64,000 nt of DNA. It comes from an uncultured Aquimarina sp. GTDB taxonomy: Bacteria > Bacteroidota > Bacteroidia > Flavobacteriales > Flavobacteriaceae. Under the pieces are notes generated by a model that was not told the origin of the DNA, did not search any database, and saw only the letters and a program-made list of their open reading frames with translations. This document shows, one piece after another, positions 36,184 through 45,983 of the stretch. The stretch covers positions 124,001 through 188,000 of the forward strand of contig CANNFM010000001.1 of the NCBI GenBank assembly GCA_947503835.1, given 5' to 3'. The position numbers and the translations under genes were made by a program. Position 1 is the first letter of the stretch; the number at the start of each line of letters is the position of its first letter.

Positions 36184-36633
36184 ATGACTCTTCGAAAACT
36201 TTTAATCCAAAAAGGATATCATCGGATCAAGCTAATCCTTACAAAAACCAATCATTTTGAAACTAGAACTGTCTTAAATGGTATAGCCGGTAATTTTATT
36301 GTAGACACTGGCGCTTCAAACTCTTGTGTTGGTTTTGAAGCTGTAGAAAAATTTAATCTTTTTACCCAGGAAAGCGATGTAAAAGCGGCTGGTGCCGGAG
36401 CAACCGATATGCTAACACAACTTTCTGAAAAAAACAGTATTCAAATCGGCAATTGGTCAAATAAGAGAATTTCTCTTATTTTATTTGATCTAAAACATGT
36501 AAATGCCGCTCTGATAGCACATCAAGCTGAACCTGTAGATGGCATTATTGGAGCCGATATTCTAAAAAAAGGAAAAGCAGTTATTGATTACGAAAGAAAA
36601 TGTCTGTACCTGAAACAAACTACAAAGCATTAA
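36184..36633 (+). CDS. Retropepsin-like aspartic protease
   Basis: A 149-residue protein with the single-domain aspartyl protease pattern of retropepsins: the active-site loop FIVDTGASNSCVG at ~38-50 and the flap-like glycine-rich region GAGATD. A second hydrophobic-hydrophobic-G motif (GIIGADIL) lies at ~120-127, where these enzymes place the psi loop. It has no membrane segment and would act as a dimer. The substrate is unknown. It is a lone gene with its own promoter-like element. Confidence 0.8.
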   Translation: MTLRKLLIQKGYHRIKLILTKTNHFETRTVLNGIAGNFIVDTGASNSCVGFEAVEKFNLFTQESDVKAAGAGATDMLTQLSEKNSIQIGNWSNKRISLILFDLKHVNAALIAHQAEPVDGIIGADILKKGKAVIDYERKCLYLKQTTKH

Positions 36634-36791
36634 ATCTACAACTTGTTAAAAAGATCATTCTCTTGTTTTAATCACTTCTATAACATCTAAACCTGAAGCC
36701 ATTCTTTACAATGCATTTTGAATAACGTAAGAGTAGGATGTTTTACTTACATTTTTGTTACAATACATTGCAAACAATTACATATAATTGA

Positions 36792-36823
36792 TTGTCTAAT
36801 TGGCAACTAAATTGCTACTTTTG
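36792..36823 (+). promoter_or_regulatory. Promoter of purH
   Basis: TTG (36792-36794), 21-base spacer, TACTTTTG (36816-36823), 23 bases before the purH ATG. Confidence 0.55.
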
Positions 36824-36846
36824 CATTTTACTAACTAAATTTTCTC

Positions 36847-38379
36847 ATGAGCAACACAAAATCGGCAAAATCCGCATTAATTTCTGTATTTAGTAAAGAC
36901 GGATTAGCACCTATCGTAAAAAAATTAGACGAACTTAATATCACCATTTATTCTACCGGAGGAACTGAAAAATTCATTAGAGATTTGGGTGTTGATGTAA
37001 TCCCTGTAGAAGATGTTACCTCCTACCCTTCTATTTTAGGCGGAAGAGTAAAAACACTACACCCCAAAGTATTTGGAGGAATTCTAAACCGCCAAAACAA
37101 TGATAGTGATGTTGCAGAACTCGAACAATACGAGATACCACAAATTGATATTGTTATTGTAGACCTTTATCCATTTGAAAAAACGGTAGCTTCAGGAGCG
37201 GCCGAACAAGATATTATTGAAAAAATAGATATAGGCGGTATTTCTTTAATAAGAGCTGCAGCCAAAAACTTTGCAGATGTTACCTGTGTAGCATCGGTAG
37301 ACGATTATGCAGAATTTTTAGATGTTGTTTCTGAAGGAAAAGGAAACATCTCTCTGGAAGCCAGAAAACGATTTGCTGCCAAAGCTTTTAATGTATCTTC
37401 GCACTACGACTCTGCAATTTTTAATTATTTTAATAGTGATCACGAGATTGCTTCACTTAAAATAAGTGAAACCAAAGGCAAAGTATTGCGTTATGGAGAA
37501 AATCCTCATCAAAAAGGTTTTTTCTTTGGAGATTTCGAGGCTATGTTTGACAAATTACATGGTAAAGAATTATCTTATAACAACTTACTAGATGTAGATG
37601 CCGCAGTTAATTTGATGAGTGAATTTAAGGGCCAAGCCCCTACTTTTGCCATATTAAAACATAACAATGCCTGTGGGTTGGCTCAACGAGAAACAGTCCT
37701 TCAATCATATGTAGATGCTCTTGCCGGCGATCCGGTTTCATCGTTTGGAGGAATATTAATAAGCAATAATGAAATAGATAAGGCAACCGCCGAAGAAATT
37801 CATAAATTATTCTGTGAAGTGGTTATCGCTCCTTCATATAGCAATGAAGCTTTAGAAATTTTAAAAGGAAAGAAAAATAGAATTCTTTTAGTACAAAAAG
37901 ATGTCACTCTACCTAAAACACTAGTTCGTTCTTGCCTTAACGGAGCACTAGTTCAAGATAAAGATCTTAAAACAGATGCCAGAGAAGATCTAAACACAGC
38001 CACCAAAGTTGCTCCTACTTCAGAACAAATTGAAGATTTATTGTTTGCTTCAAAAATTTGTAAACACACAAAGTCTAACACCATAGTGTTTGTTAAAGGA
38101 AAACAATTATTTGCTAGTGGTACCGGACAAACTTCTAGAGTAGATGCCTTAAAGCAATCTATAGAGAAAGCAAAATCGTTTAACTTTGATCTTAATGGAG
38201 CTGTTATGGCAAGTGACGCCTTTTTTCCGTTCCCGGATTGTGTAGAAATAGCAGACAAAGTGGGCATCAAAGCAGTCATTCAACCAGGAGGTTCTATCAA
38301 AGATCAGCTAAGTATCGATTACTGTGATCAAAACGGAATTGCAATGGTTATGACAGGAACACGCCATTTTAAACATTAA
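36847..38379 (+). CDS. purH: Bifunctional AICAR transformylase / IMP cyclohydrolase
   Basis: A 510-residue enzyme for the last two steps of IMP synthesis. The N-terminal IMP cyclohydrolase domain (~1-190) has SVFSKDGLAPIVKKL, YSTGGTEKFIRDLG and SYPSILGGRVKTLHPKVFGGIL. The transformylase domain (~200-510) carries the catalytic Lys-His in ILKHNNACGLAQ (~K274-H275), LRYGENPHQKG before it and SDAFFPFPD after it. Full length. It precedes the mreB operon with a 43-base gap and may be co-transcribed with it. Confidence 0.97.
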   Translation: MSNTKSAKSALISVFSKDGLAPIVKKLDELNITIYSTGGTEKFIRDLGVDVIPVEDVTSYPSILGGRVKTLHPKVFGGILNRQNNDSDVAELEQYEIPQIDIVIVDLYPFEKTVASGAAEQDIIEKIDIGGISLIRAAAKNFADVTCVASVDDYAEFLDVVSEGKGNISLEARKRFAAKAFNVSSHYDSAIFNYFNSDHEIASLKISETKGKVLRYGENPHQKGFFFGDFEAMFDKLHGKELSYNNLLDVDAAVNLMSEFKGQAPTFAILKHNNACGLAQRETVLQSYVDALAGDPVSSFGGILISNNEIDKATAEEIHKLFCEVVIAPSYSNEALEILKGKKNRILLVQKDVTLPKTLVRSCLNGALVQDKDLKTDAREDLNTATKVAPTSEQIEDLLFASKICKHTKSNTIVFVKGKQLFASGTGQTSRVDALKQSIEKAKSFNFDLNGAVMASDAFFPFPDCVEIADKVGIKAVIQPGGSIKDQLSIDYCDQNGIAMVMTGTRHFKH

Positions 38380-38422
38380 TTTTATTACATTTACTGAATT
38401 TTAACCCCTTTTTTGACTTTTT

Positions 38423-39451
38423 ATGGGATTTTTTGACTTCTTTACCGAAGAGATCGCGATAGATTTAGGTACCGCTAACACTTTAGTTATTCATAATGAC
38501 AAGGTAGTTGTGGATAGCCCATCCATTGTCGCCAGAGATATTATGACTGGTAAAATTATTGCAGCCGGAAAAGAAGCTGCTATGATGCAAGGAAAAACCC
38601 ACGAGAATATAAAAACTATTCGTCCGCTCAAAGATGGTGTAATTGCCGATTTTGATGCTAGTGAGAAGATGATTAGTCTTTTTATTAAGGATATCCCTGC
38701 ATTAAAGAAAAAACTCTTTGCTCCGGCATTGCGCATGGTGATTTGTATTCCTTCGGGAATTACCGAGGTAGAAATGCGTGCGGTTAGAGAAAGTGCAGAA
38801 CGTGTAAACGGAAAAGAAGTGTACCTTATCCACGAACCGATGGCAGCTGCCATTGGTATTGGTGTAGATATTATGCAACCAAAAGGAAATATGATTGTGG
38901 ATATAGGAGGAGGTACTACCGAGATTGCTGTTATTGCTCTTGGAGGTATCGTTTGTGACAAATCTGTAAAAATTGCAGGTGATGTATTCACCAATGATAT
39001 CATATATTATATGCGTACACAGCATAATTTATATGTTGGAGAACGTACAGCCGAAAAAATAAAAATACAAATAGGTGCAGCCACCGAGGATCTCGAATTA
39101 CCGCCAGAAGAGATGAATGTTCAGGGGCGTGACCTATTAACAGGAAAACCAAAACAAGTTCAGATTTCTTACAGAGAAATGGCAAAAGCTCTAGACAAAT
39201 CTATCTTACGTATTGAAGATGCTGTGATGGAAACCTTATCGCAGACTCCTCCAGAACTTGCAGCAGATATATATAATACAGGAATATATCTTGCAGGTGG
39301 AGGTTCTATGCTTCGAGGATTAGATAAACGTCTATCACAGAAAACTGATTTACCTGTTTATATTGCTGAAGATCCATTAAGAGCAGTAGTAAGAGGGACT
39401 GGAATTACACTTAAAAACATAAATAGATATAAAAGTGTATTGATTAAATAA
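38423..39451 (+). CDS. mreB: Rod-shape actin-like protein MreB
   Basis: A 342-residue bacterial actin. The phosphate-binding loops are AIDLGTANTLV (phosphate 1, ~14-24) and IVDIGGGTTEIAVI (phosphate 2, ~162-175), and the adenosine region GIYLAGGGSMLRGLD is near 295. It forms membrane-bound filaments that guide lateral wall synthesis with the MreC, MreD, PBP2 and RodA proteins encoded next. Length normal, all motifs intact. Confidence 0.97.
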   Translation: MGFFDFFTEEIAIDLGTANTLVIHNDKVVVDSPSIVARDIMTGKIIAAGKEAAMMQGKTHENIKTIRPLKDGVIADFDASEKMISLFIKDIPALKKKLFAPALRMVICIPSGITEVEMRAVRESAERVNGKEVYLIHEPMAAAIGIGVDIMQPKGNMIVDIGGGTTEIAVIALGGIVCDKSVKIAGDVFTNDIIYYMRTQHNLYVGERTAEKIKIQIGAATEDLELPPEEMNVQGRDLLTGKPKQVQISYREMAKALDKSILRIEDAVMETLSQTPPELAADIYNTGIYLAGGGSMLRGLDKRLSQKTDLPVYIAEDPLRAVVRGTGITLKNINRYKSVLIK

Positions 39452-39584
39452 TATTTAAAAAAATAGTATTTAAGAATATACCTAAATTTCTGATTTTACG
39501 TTATCCTCCTTTAATACGTTATAGCTCGAGCTTAAAACCTATATAATCGAACGTTTAACTAAAGAGATAATCATACCCTAAATC

Positions 39585-40406
39585 ATGCAGCAGATCATTA
39601 ATTTTTTAACACGAAATAAACATTCGTTGTTGTTTCTTCTGCTACTACTATTGTCATTAATTTTTACCATACAATCTCATTCTTATCACAGAAGTAAGTT
39701 TGTGAGTTCAACAAATTTTATTAGTGGTGGTGTGTATGGCTGGCAACACTCTGTAAGTGATTATTTTAGATTAAAAAAAGAGAATGAACGACTTCTTGAT
39801 GAAAATGAGCGGCTTCACAACAGACTAAGTGCCTTAGCAATAGATTCTGTAGCTCTAAAGCACATAGATACTTTATCATTCGACAAACCATATACCTTTA
39901 TAAAAGCAAGAGTGATTAAAAATGATTATAGCAAAATTGACAACTATATTCTAATCAATAAAGGTGAAAAAGACAGCATATTCCCAGATATGGGAGTGAT
40001 CACCGATAAAGGCATTATCGGAATTATAGAGAATACAACAAAAAACTATGGTAGAATAATCTCTATTCTTAATAGTAACTCACGTATTAATGCCGGATTA
40101 AAAAAATCCGATCAATATGGTTCTTTGGTCTGGAATGGAAAGGACCCTAATATTGTTCAATTAGAAACTATACCCAGACAAGCTATTTTAAAAGAAGGAG
40201 ATACTATTATTACTCATGGGCGCTCTACCATTTTTCCCAGAGGAATTGGGATTGGAACAATAGTTAATTACAAATTGAATCAAAATAAAAGCTATTACCT
40301 TATTGATGTCAAATTATTTAATGACATGACCAATATTGGATTTGTATATTCTATCAAGAACAGTGATGCCGAAGAAATTAAAAGCTTAGAAAAACCAAAT
40401 TTATGA
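39585..40406 (+). CDS. mreC: Rod-shape protein MreC
   Basis: A 273-residue protein: N-terminal transmembrane helix (~13-30), coiled coil at ~58-80 (RLKKENERLLDENERLHNRL) and the periplasmic double beta-barrel with the family motif GVITDKGIIGIIENTTKNYGRI at ~140-160. It links MreB to the periplasmic wall synthases. Its 3' end overlaps mreD by four bases. Confidence 0.95.
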   Translation: MQQIINFLTRNKHSLLFLLLLLLSLIFTIQSHSYHRSKFVSSTNFISGGVYGWQHSVSDYFRLKKENERLLDENERLHNRLSALAIDSVALKHIDTLSFDKPYTFIKARVIKNDYSKIDNYILINKGEKDSIFPDMGVITDKGIIGIIENTTKNYGRIISILNSNSRINAGLKKSDQYGSLVWNGKDPNIVQLETIPRQAILKEGDTIITHGRSTIFPRGIGIGTIVNYKLNQNKSYYLIDVKLFNDMTNIGFVYSIKNSDAEEIKSLEKPNL

Positions 40407-40909
40407 ATAGGGATGCGGCATTACAGGTAGGTAGGTTTATTATCCTGGTTTTGACTCAAGTAATGATTCTTAATCACATCAACTTTTTAGGATACTTAAA
40501 CCCATATATTTATATCATTTTTATTCTCTTAGCACCAATTAATATTAACAAGAGTCTTTTCCTTTTTATTAGTTTTTTTCTCGGCTTAATTATGGATGTT
40601 TTTGGTGATTCTGGAGGTATCCACGCAGCTGCTTGTACCATTATAGCATTTTTCCGCCCGGTAGCTTTAAGAAGTGTATTTGGACTTAGTTACGAATTTC
40701 AGACCCTAAAATTAAGTAATTTAGGTTTCGGTGAGAGATTTGCCTATGTAACCCTTATGGTTTTAACACATCATATTGTTCTATTTTCGTTAGAAATTTT
40801 TAACTTCTCGCATATACTATTAATCGCAAAAAAGACGTTATTTACCAGTTTATTTACCATAGTGATTACCATGCTGGTTTTAGTATTGTTTAGAAGAAAC
40901 GATTCATGA
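40403..40909 (+). CDS. mreD: Rod-shape protein MreD
   Basis: A 168-residue inner-membrane protein with about five helices and the MreD-type stretch GYLNPYIYIIFILLAPI. A helix with GLIMDVFGDSGGIHAAACTII follows, the usual D...G.hA core. It is weakly conserved in sequence but fixed by operon position between mreC and mrdA, overlapping each by four bases. Confidence 0.9.
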   Translation: MNRDAALQVGRFIILVLTQVMILNHINFLGYLNPYIYIIFILLAPININKSLFLFISFFLGLIMDVFGDSGGIHAAACTIIAFFRPVALRSVFGLSYEFQTLKLSNLGFGERFAYVTLMVLTHHIVLFSLEIFNFSHILLIAKKTLFTSLFTIVITMLVLVLFRRNDS

Positions 40910-42777
40910 GAAAGTTATTACTGTACCTTATCATTATTACTACAGGTTTTGTTTTTGTTGCAAGACTCTTTTACTTGCAAATTTACAATACGTCTTTTGC
41001 ATCTTTATCAGAGGATAATGCTGTAAAAGTAATCTATGATTATCCACAAAGGGGGGCAATCTATGACAGAAATGGCAGGTTATTAGTCACTAATCAGCCT
41101 TCTTATGATGTCATGGTAATCCCAAGAGAATTAAAAGCTTTTGACACTTTAGAATTTTGTTCTATTTTAAAAATTAGTAAAGATAAACTTGTAAAAAGAT
41201 TACATAAAGCCAGAGTATACTCTCCCAGAGTTCCTTCAATAGTAATCCCCCAGTTAACCAAAGATGAGTACGCTTATCTGCAGGAAAAGATGCGCAAATT
41301 TGATGGTTTTTACATTCAGAAAAGATCACTTAGAGATTATCAAACCATCCATGCAGCCAATGTTTTGGGTTATATTGGCGAGGTTAACGATGCTTTAATT
41401 AAAAAAGATCCTTATTATCTGTCTGGTGATCTTATTGGCATTGATGGTGTAGAAAAACAATACGAAAACGAGCTTAGAGGAATAAAAGGAGTAAAACGAA
41501 TTCAAAAAGACCGATTTAACAGAGATATAGGGCCTTACAAAAACGGAAAATTTGACACATTACCGGTAAACGGAAAAGATCTCACCATCACTATTGATGC
41601 TGGCCTACAAGGATATGGTCAAAGACTTATGCGTAATAAACGTGGAGGAATAGTTGCACTAGAACCTTCAACAGGAGAGATACTTGCACTAGTAACAGCA
41701 CCAACATATAGACCCGATTTATTAGTAGGACGAAAAAGATCCCCTAATTTCACCAAACTTGTATATGACACCATTGCAAATCCCTTATTTGATAGAGGTG
41801 TAACAGGAGAATATCCTCCAGGATCACCTTTTAAGACCATTAATGCTTTAATAGGATTGCAAGAAAATGTTATAGATCTTAAAGAAAGAGTTTCTTGTAG
41901 AATGGGGTATTATTATGGAAGAAGAGGTCAAAAACTAGGTTGTCATTCTCATAGAGGCCCGCTTAATATGATCCCGGGAATTGCCAATTCTTGTAATGCT
42001 TATTTTGCGACTGTATATAGAAGAATTATAGAAAAATATGACACCCCTCAAGAAGGGATGGACAATTGGAGAAAACATGTACAAAGTTTTGGATTAGGGA
42101 AATATCTGGGAAATGATTTACCCACAGGAAAACGAGGCAAAGTACCCACCGCAGAATATTATAACAAAATATACCAATATCCGACCTATAAGTGGTATGC
42201 TTCTGCTACTTTATCCAATGCTATTGGGCAGGGAGAAGTACTAGCGACACCCATTCAATTAGCTAACATGACAGCGGCTATTGCTAATAAAGGTTATTAC
42301 TATACCCCCCATATCATAAAGGCAATTGATAGTAAACCCATAGAAAACGAAAATTATACGACACCCAAGGTTACTACAATTGATAAAGAGTATTTTGAGC
42401 CTGTAATCGAAGGGATGCATCAAGTATACACCAATGGTACGGCAAGTTTTTTACAAGTAAGGGGAATAGATATATGCGGGAAAACAGGAACAGCAGAAAA
42501 CTTTGCCAAGATCGATGGTGTTAAAACACAACTTACAGATCATTCTGTTTTTATAGCATTTGCACCAAAAGACAATCCTAAAATAGCTATAGCAGTTTTT
42601 GTTGAAAACGGATATTGGGGAGCCCGTTATGCAGGTAGAATTGCTTCTTTAATGATTGAAAAACATCTAGCTGGTACAATTTCAAGAACAGATTTAGAAG
42701 ATTGGATTCTTACCCATAGCCTCGAAGAAGAATATGCAAAACCCCATAGTGGCAAACCTTTTAAAATTAATCAATAA
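40906..42777 (+). CDS. mrdA: Penicillin-binding protein 2 (elongasome transpeptidase)
   Basis: A 623-residue class B PBP. One N-terminal transmembrane helix is followed by the pedestal domain (YDYPQRGAIYDRNGRLLVTN, DYQTIHAANVLGYIGEV) and the transpeptidase domain. Catalytic motifs are S307-P-F-K310 (SxxK), an S-N-S-like site as NSCNAY, and K526-T-G528 (CGKTGTAEN). It cross-links lateral peptidoglycan with RodA, whose gene overlaps its stop codon by one base. Confidence 0.97.
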   Translation: MRKLLLYLIIITTGFVFVARLFYLQIYNTSFASLSEDNAVKVIYDYPQRGAIYDRNGRLLVTNQPSYDVMVIPRELKAFDTLEFCSILKISKDKLVKRLHKARVYSPRVPSIVIPQLTKDEYAYLQEKMRKFDGFYIQKRSLRDYQTIHAANVLGYIGEVNDALIKKDPYYLSGDLIGIDGVEKQYENELRGIKGVKRIQKDRFNRDIGPYKNGKFDTLPVNGKDLTITIDAGLQGYGQRLMRNKRGGIVALEPSTGEILALVTAPTYRPDLLVGRKRSPNFTKLVYDTIANPLFDRGVTGEYPPGSPFKTINALIGLQENVIDLKERVSCRMGYYYGRRGQKLGCHSHRGPLNMIPGIANSCNAYFATVYRRIIEKYDTPQEGMDNWRKHVQSFGLGKYLGNDLPTGKRGKVPTAEYYNKIYQYPTYKWYASATLSNAIGQGEVLATPIQLANMTAAIANKGYYYTPHIIKAIDSKPIENENYTTPKVTTIDKEYFEPVIEGMHQVYTNGTASFLQVRGIDICGKTGTAENFAKIDGVKTQLTDHSVFIAFAPKDNPKIAIAVFVENGYWGARYAGRIASLMIEKHLAGTISRTDLEDWILTHSLEEEYAKPHSGKPFKINQ

Positions 42778-44030
42778 TGGCAAGATCTAGCGTAGCCGCT
42801 ATTGATTGGATAACGGTTTTATTATTTTTATTATTAGTGGGTTTTGGTTGGGGGAATATTTATTCGGCCTCATATGAGGGTGAAACCTTCTCTTTATCCG
42901 ATTTTTCTCAGGCATATGTAAAACAAGCATATTGGATACTATTAAGCATTATACTCATCATTATCATACAAGCCATCGAGGCAAAGTTTTATGAGCGATT
43001 TGCTGGTTTAATTTATGTGATATCCATACTATCACTTATAGGATTGTTTATTTTCGGAAAAACGATTTCTGGCGCAACTTCATGGTATGCTATTGGCTCA
43101 ATAAGAATACAGCCTTCAGAATTTGCAAAAGCATGTACTGCATTAGCTTTAGCTAAATATCTAAGTGATATGCAAACCAATATTAAGCTTCTTGGTCATC
43201 AGGTAAGGGCGTTTTTAATTATTGCCATACCTGCAGTGATTATTATCCCTCAACCAGATCCGGGAAGTGCTTTAGTATACGCTGCTTTTTTCTTTCCTCT
43301 ATATAGAGAGGGCTTAGCAGCTATATATCTCATTGTGGGAGCTTCGGCAGCTGGATTATTTGTACTCACCCTACTTTTTAACCCAATATGGGTAGTCCTT
43401 ACAATTGCAGCGGTCATGATTTTTATTCTGATCAAAAATAGAAAACAAAAGCCCAAGTACTCAAGATATCTTTTAACTATTATTGTGATTACAGGATTCT
43501 GTTTTTCTGTTAACTACATCTTTAATAATGTATTCGAGCAACGACATAGAGACCGGTTTAATATTGTTTTAGGAAAAGAAGTTGATGCCAAAGGGATAGG
43601 ATACAATACGAATCAAAGTCAGATTGCAATTGGAAGTGGTAGCTGGACAGGAAAAGGGTGGAAAGAAGGGACACAAACCAAAGGGGGTTTTGTTCCGGAA
43701 CAACATACAGATTACATATTTAGTACCGTAGGTGAAGAATGGGGGTTCTTAGGAGCTACTATGGTCATCATTTTATTCATTTTGTTGTTGATTAGACTAA
43801 TTAATCTGGCAGAAAGACAGAAATCCCAATTTAGTAGAGTCTACGGCTATAGCGTAGTAGGTATATTATTTATTCACTTTGCTATTAATATTGGTATGGT
43901 AACGGGTTTAATCCCCACCATTGGTATTCCTCTTCCCTTTTTTAGTTATGGTGGATCGGGACTATGGGGATTCACTATTTTACTATTTATCTTTATTAAA
44001 CTAGATGCGAATCGGGTTAATGAATGGTAA
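42777..44030 (+). CDS. rodA: RodA peptidoglycan glycosyltransferase
   Basis: A 417-residue SEDS-family membrane protein with about ten helices. The SEDS signature region is visible as QPDPGSALVYAAFF (~160-173) and the C-terminal FFSYGGSGLWG (~385-395). It has a larger middle segment with extra helices and a basic loop (KNRKQKPKYSRY) than E. coli RodA, as seen in other Bacteroidota. It polymerises glycan strands with the PBP2 encoded upstream and closes the mreBCD-mrdA-rodA operon. Confidence 0.96.
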   Translation: MARSSVAAIDWITVLLFLLLVGFGWGNIYSASYEGETFSLSDFSQAYVKQAYWILLSIILIIIIQAIEAKFYERFAGLIYVISILSLIGLFIFGKTISGATSWYAIGSIRIQPSEFAKACTALALAKYLSDMQTNIKLLGHQVRAFLIIAIPAVIIIPQPDPGSALVYAAFFFPLYREGLAAIYLIVGASAAGLFVLTLLFNPIWVVLTIAAVMIFILIKNRKQKPKYSRYLLTIIVITGFCFSVNYIFNNVFEQRHRDRFNIVLGKEVDAKGIGYNTNQSQIAIGSGSWTGKGWKEGTQTKGGFVPEQHTDYIFSTVGEEWGFLGATMVIILFILLLIRLINLAERQKSQFSRVYGYSVVGILFIHFAINIGMVTGLIPTIGIPLPFFSYGGSGLWGFTILLFIFIKLDANRVNEW

Positions 44031-44039
44031 TTATAAAAA

Positions 44040-44846
44040 TTAGAATTTCCATCCTGTTGTAATAACCGAAGCTTCTAACTCTTCTTCAATAGCATCCTCT
44101 AATTTTGGGAAAAAATCGATTCCGGTAAGTTCTTCAATATGATCAACCGAAACAACATACTGTTTAAGAGGAGTATTTGAATTTTTTCCTTCCATCAAAA
44201 AGGCAATCATCTTAGGCTTTTTAGAGTTTTTATTCAATATAACTTTATAGAAGTACTTAGGTACTGATACTGCCTCATAACCAATTGTTTTAAGATCATC
44301 AGACAAGACGCCTCCTGTAACCACATATAATCCATCATAACTCTTTGCCCAGTATCTTACTTTTTGTTCTAAATCATTCCAGATACCGCTATTAAACTCA
44401 TGATTTTGAGGTGTAATATTAGAGGTAAGAAATGTTTCTTCGAAAGCTCTGTAGTTAAATCTTCTATCGCCTGCAGGGCATAAATGTCCTCGGTCATATC
44501 CCGATTTTTTATAATTTCGCCAATCTGCAGAAGATGTTCTTACTTTTTTGTCTACTTCAAAATAAGGGCGTTTAAAGTCATTTGAAGACAGATGTTCTTT
44601 CTTTAAATGATAGGCTACCCATTCTGCTTGTTCATGTTTTTCAGAATACGATAATGAATAATGATTATGAGTTATTATGGTTTCTGTAGTTGATGTTGGA
44701 AGATAAAAAAAGCTGGGTTCAGATTTTTGTTCTTCGGTGGTCTCATCATGGGTATATGTTTGATTATTATCTTCATATTCTTCGAAATAATAAAAAACTA
44801 TAGTGATGATAATAATTAGTAGTGGGTAAATATATTTTCTTTTCAA
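44040..44846 (-). CDS. NUC1-type DNA/RNA non-specific endonuclease
   Basis: A 268-residue protein with an N-terminal membrane or signal helix (~5-22), so the nuclease domain faces outward or is secreted. The betabetaalpha-metal signature is YDRGHLCPAGDRRF (~119-132, DRGH with catalytic His) followed by TSNITPQNHEFNSGIWNDLE, whose Asn ligands are typical of the family. A scavenging role for extracellular nucleic acid is likely. It converges on rodA, ending nine bases after it. Confidence 0.92.
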   Translation of the reverse strand: MKRKYIYPLLIIIITIVFYYFEEYEDNNQTYTHDETTEEQKSEPSFFYLPTSTTETIITHNHYSLSYSEKHEQAEWVAYHLKKEHLSSNDFKRPYFEVDKKVRTSSADWRNYKKSGYDRGHLCPAGDRRFNYRAFEETFLTSNITPQNHEFNSGIWNDLEQKVRYWAKSYDGLYVVTGGVLSDDLKTIGYEAVSVPKYFYKVILNKNSKKPKMIAFLMEGKNSNTPLKQYVVSVDHIEELTGIDFFPKLEDAIEEELEASVITTGWKF

Positions 44847-44863
44847 TTTTATATTTTTATCTA

Positions 44864-45976
44864 TTAGTTCTTTACATCTAAAGCATCTCTTAGCGCATTA
44901 CCAATTAACATAAATGCCATTACAAGGCTCATAATTGCTAATCCTGGTATTATTGCAAGGTATGCCTTTCCTAAAATGATATACGAATAATGATCTTTGA
45001 TCATTGCTCCCCAACTTGGCATAGGAGGTTGAGCACCTATACCTAGAAAGCTCAAACCGCTTTCGATAAGTATGGCACCTGCAAAATTTGCAGCAGAAAT
45101 TACAATTACCGGCGCCAAACTATTGGGTAATATATGCTTGATTATTATTCTAAGATTAGTAAACCCTAATGCCCTTGCCGCTGTTACATACTGCATCTGT
45201 TTTACACTTAATACTTGCCCTCTTACCACTCTTGCTACTTCTACCCACATTGTTAAACCTACCGCTATAAAAACCTGCCAAAAACCTTTCCCTAAGGCCA
45301 ACGTAATGGCAATTACCAACAATAATGTAGGTATAGACCAAGTAACATTAATCAACCACATGATCATAGCATCAATTTTACCTCCAAAATAACCTGCTAA
45401 TGCACCAAGTGATATTCCCAGGAGTAAAGAAATTAATACCGCAATAAATCCTATAGAAAATGAAATCCTAATTCCGACCAACATTCTACTCAATAAATCC
45501 CTTCCGTACTTATCAGTTCCTAATATAAATGTTTGGGTTTTAATAAATCTATCCGCTACCTCTTCTGATGTTATATGATCAGGAAAAACCTCTAGCTTAA
45601 TTTCTTTTGAAACTCCTTTTATTTCGCCTTCGCTGTACGGAGAAATTTTTAATACATCATTTTTTATAGAATACTGTTCTATGGGAATCTCTGTATCTGT
45701 ATTCTTTTCTCCAAAAAACAGTCTATCAAAAAACGATTGATTTTTAATCTCTTGAGAAGGAATAGTTAACATCTGAACACTAAACCCGGGAGGCTTAGAA
45801 TGAATAGACAAATGCATCTGATTAGCGTTCTGAGAATTATCTGGAGCTAAAACGTATGCAAATACTGCAATAATCGCACAGGCAACAATGAAATAAAAAC
45901 TTAAAACGCCCCAAAAATTCTTTTTGAATTTATGGAGCGCTAGTGTACTTAAAGAGTTTGACTTTGTTTCGGGCAT
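44864..45976 (-). CDS. DppC/OppC-like ABC transporter permease
   Basis: A 370-residue inner-membrane permease with about six helices. The N-terminal helix (~22-42) is followed by an unusually long extracytoplasmic segment (~45-150) and the permease domain. The EAA-like loop ARALGFTNLRIIIKHILPNSLAPVI is at ~265-290, and LGTDKYGRDLLSRMLVGIRISF is the DppC signature. No ATPase, binding protein or second permease is nearby, so it must work with subunits encoded elsewhere. It lies between a nuclease and the tail-specific protease. Confidence 0.9.
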   Translation of the reverse strand: MPETKSNSLSTLALHKFKKNFWGVLSFYFIVACAIIAVFAYVLAPDNSQNANQMHLSIHSKPPGFSVQMLTIPSQEIKNQSFFDRLFFGEKNTDTEIPIEQYSIKNDVLKISPYSEGEIKGVSKEIKLEVFPDHITSEEVADRFIKTQTFILGTDKYGRDLLSRMLVGIRISFSIGFIAVLISLLLGISLGALAGYFGGKIDAMIMWLINVTWSIPTLLLVIAITLALGKGFWQVFIAVGLTMWVEVARVVRGQVLSVKQMQYVTAARALGFTNLRIIIKHILPNSLAPVIVISAANFAGAILIESGLSFLGIGAQPPMPSWGAMIKDHYSYIILGKAYLAIIPGLAIMSLVMAFMLIGNALRDALDVKN

Positions 45977-45983
45977 TAATGTA

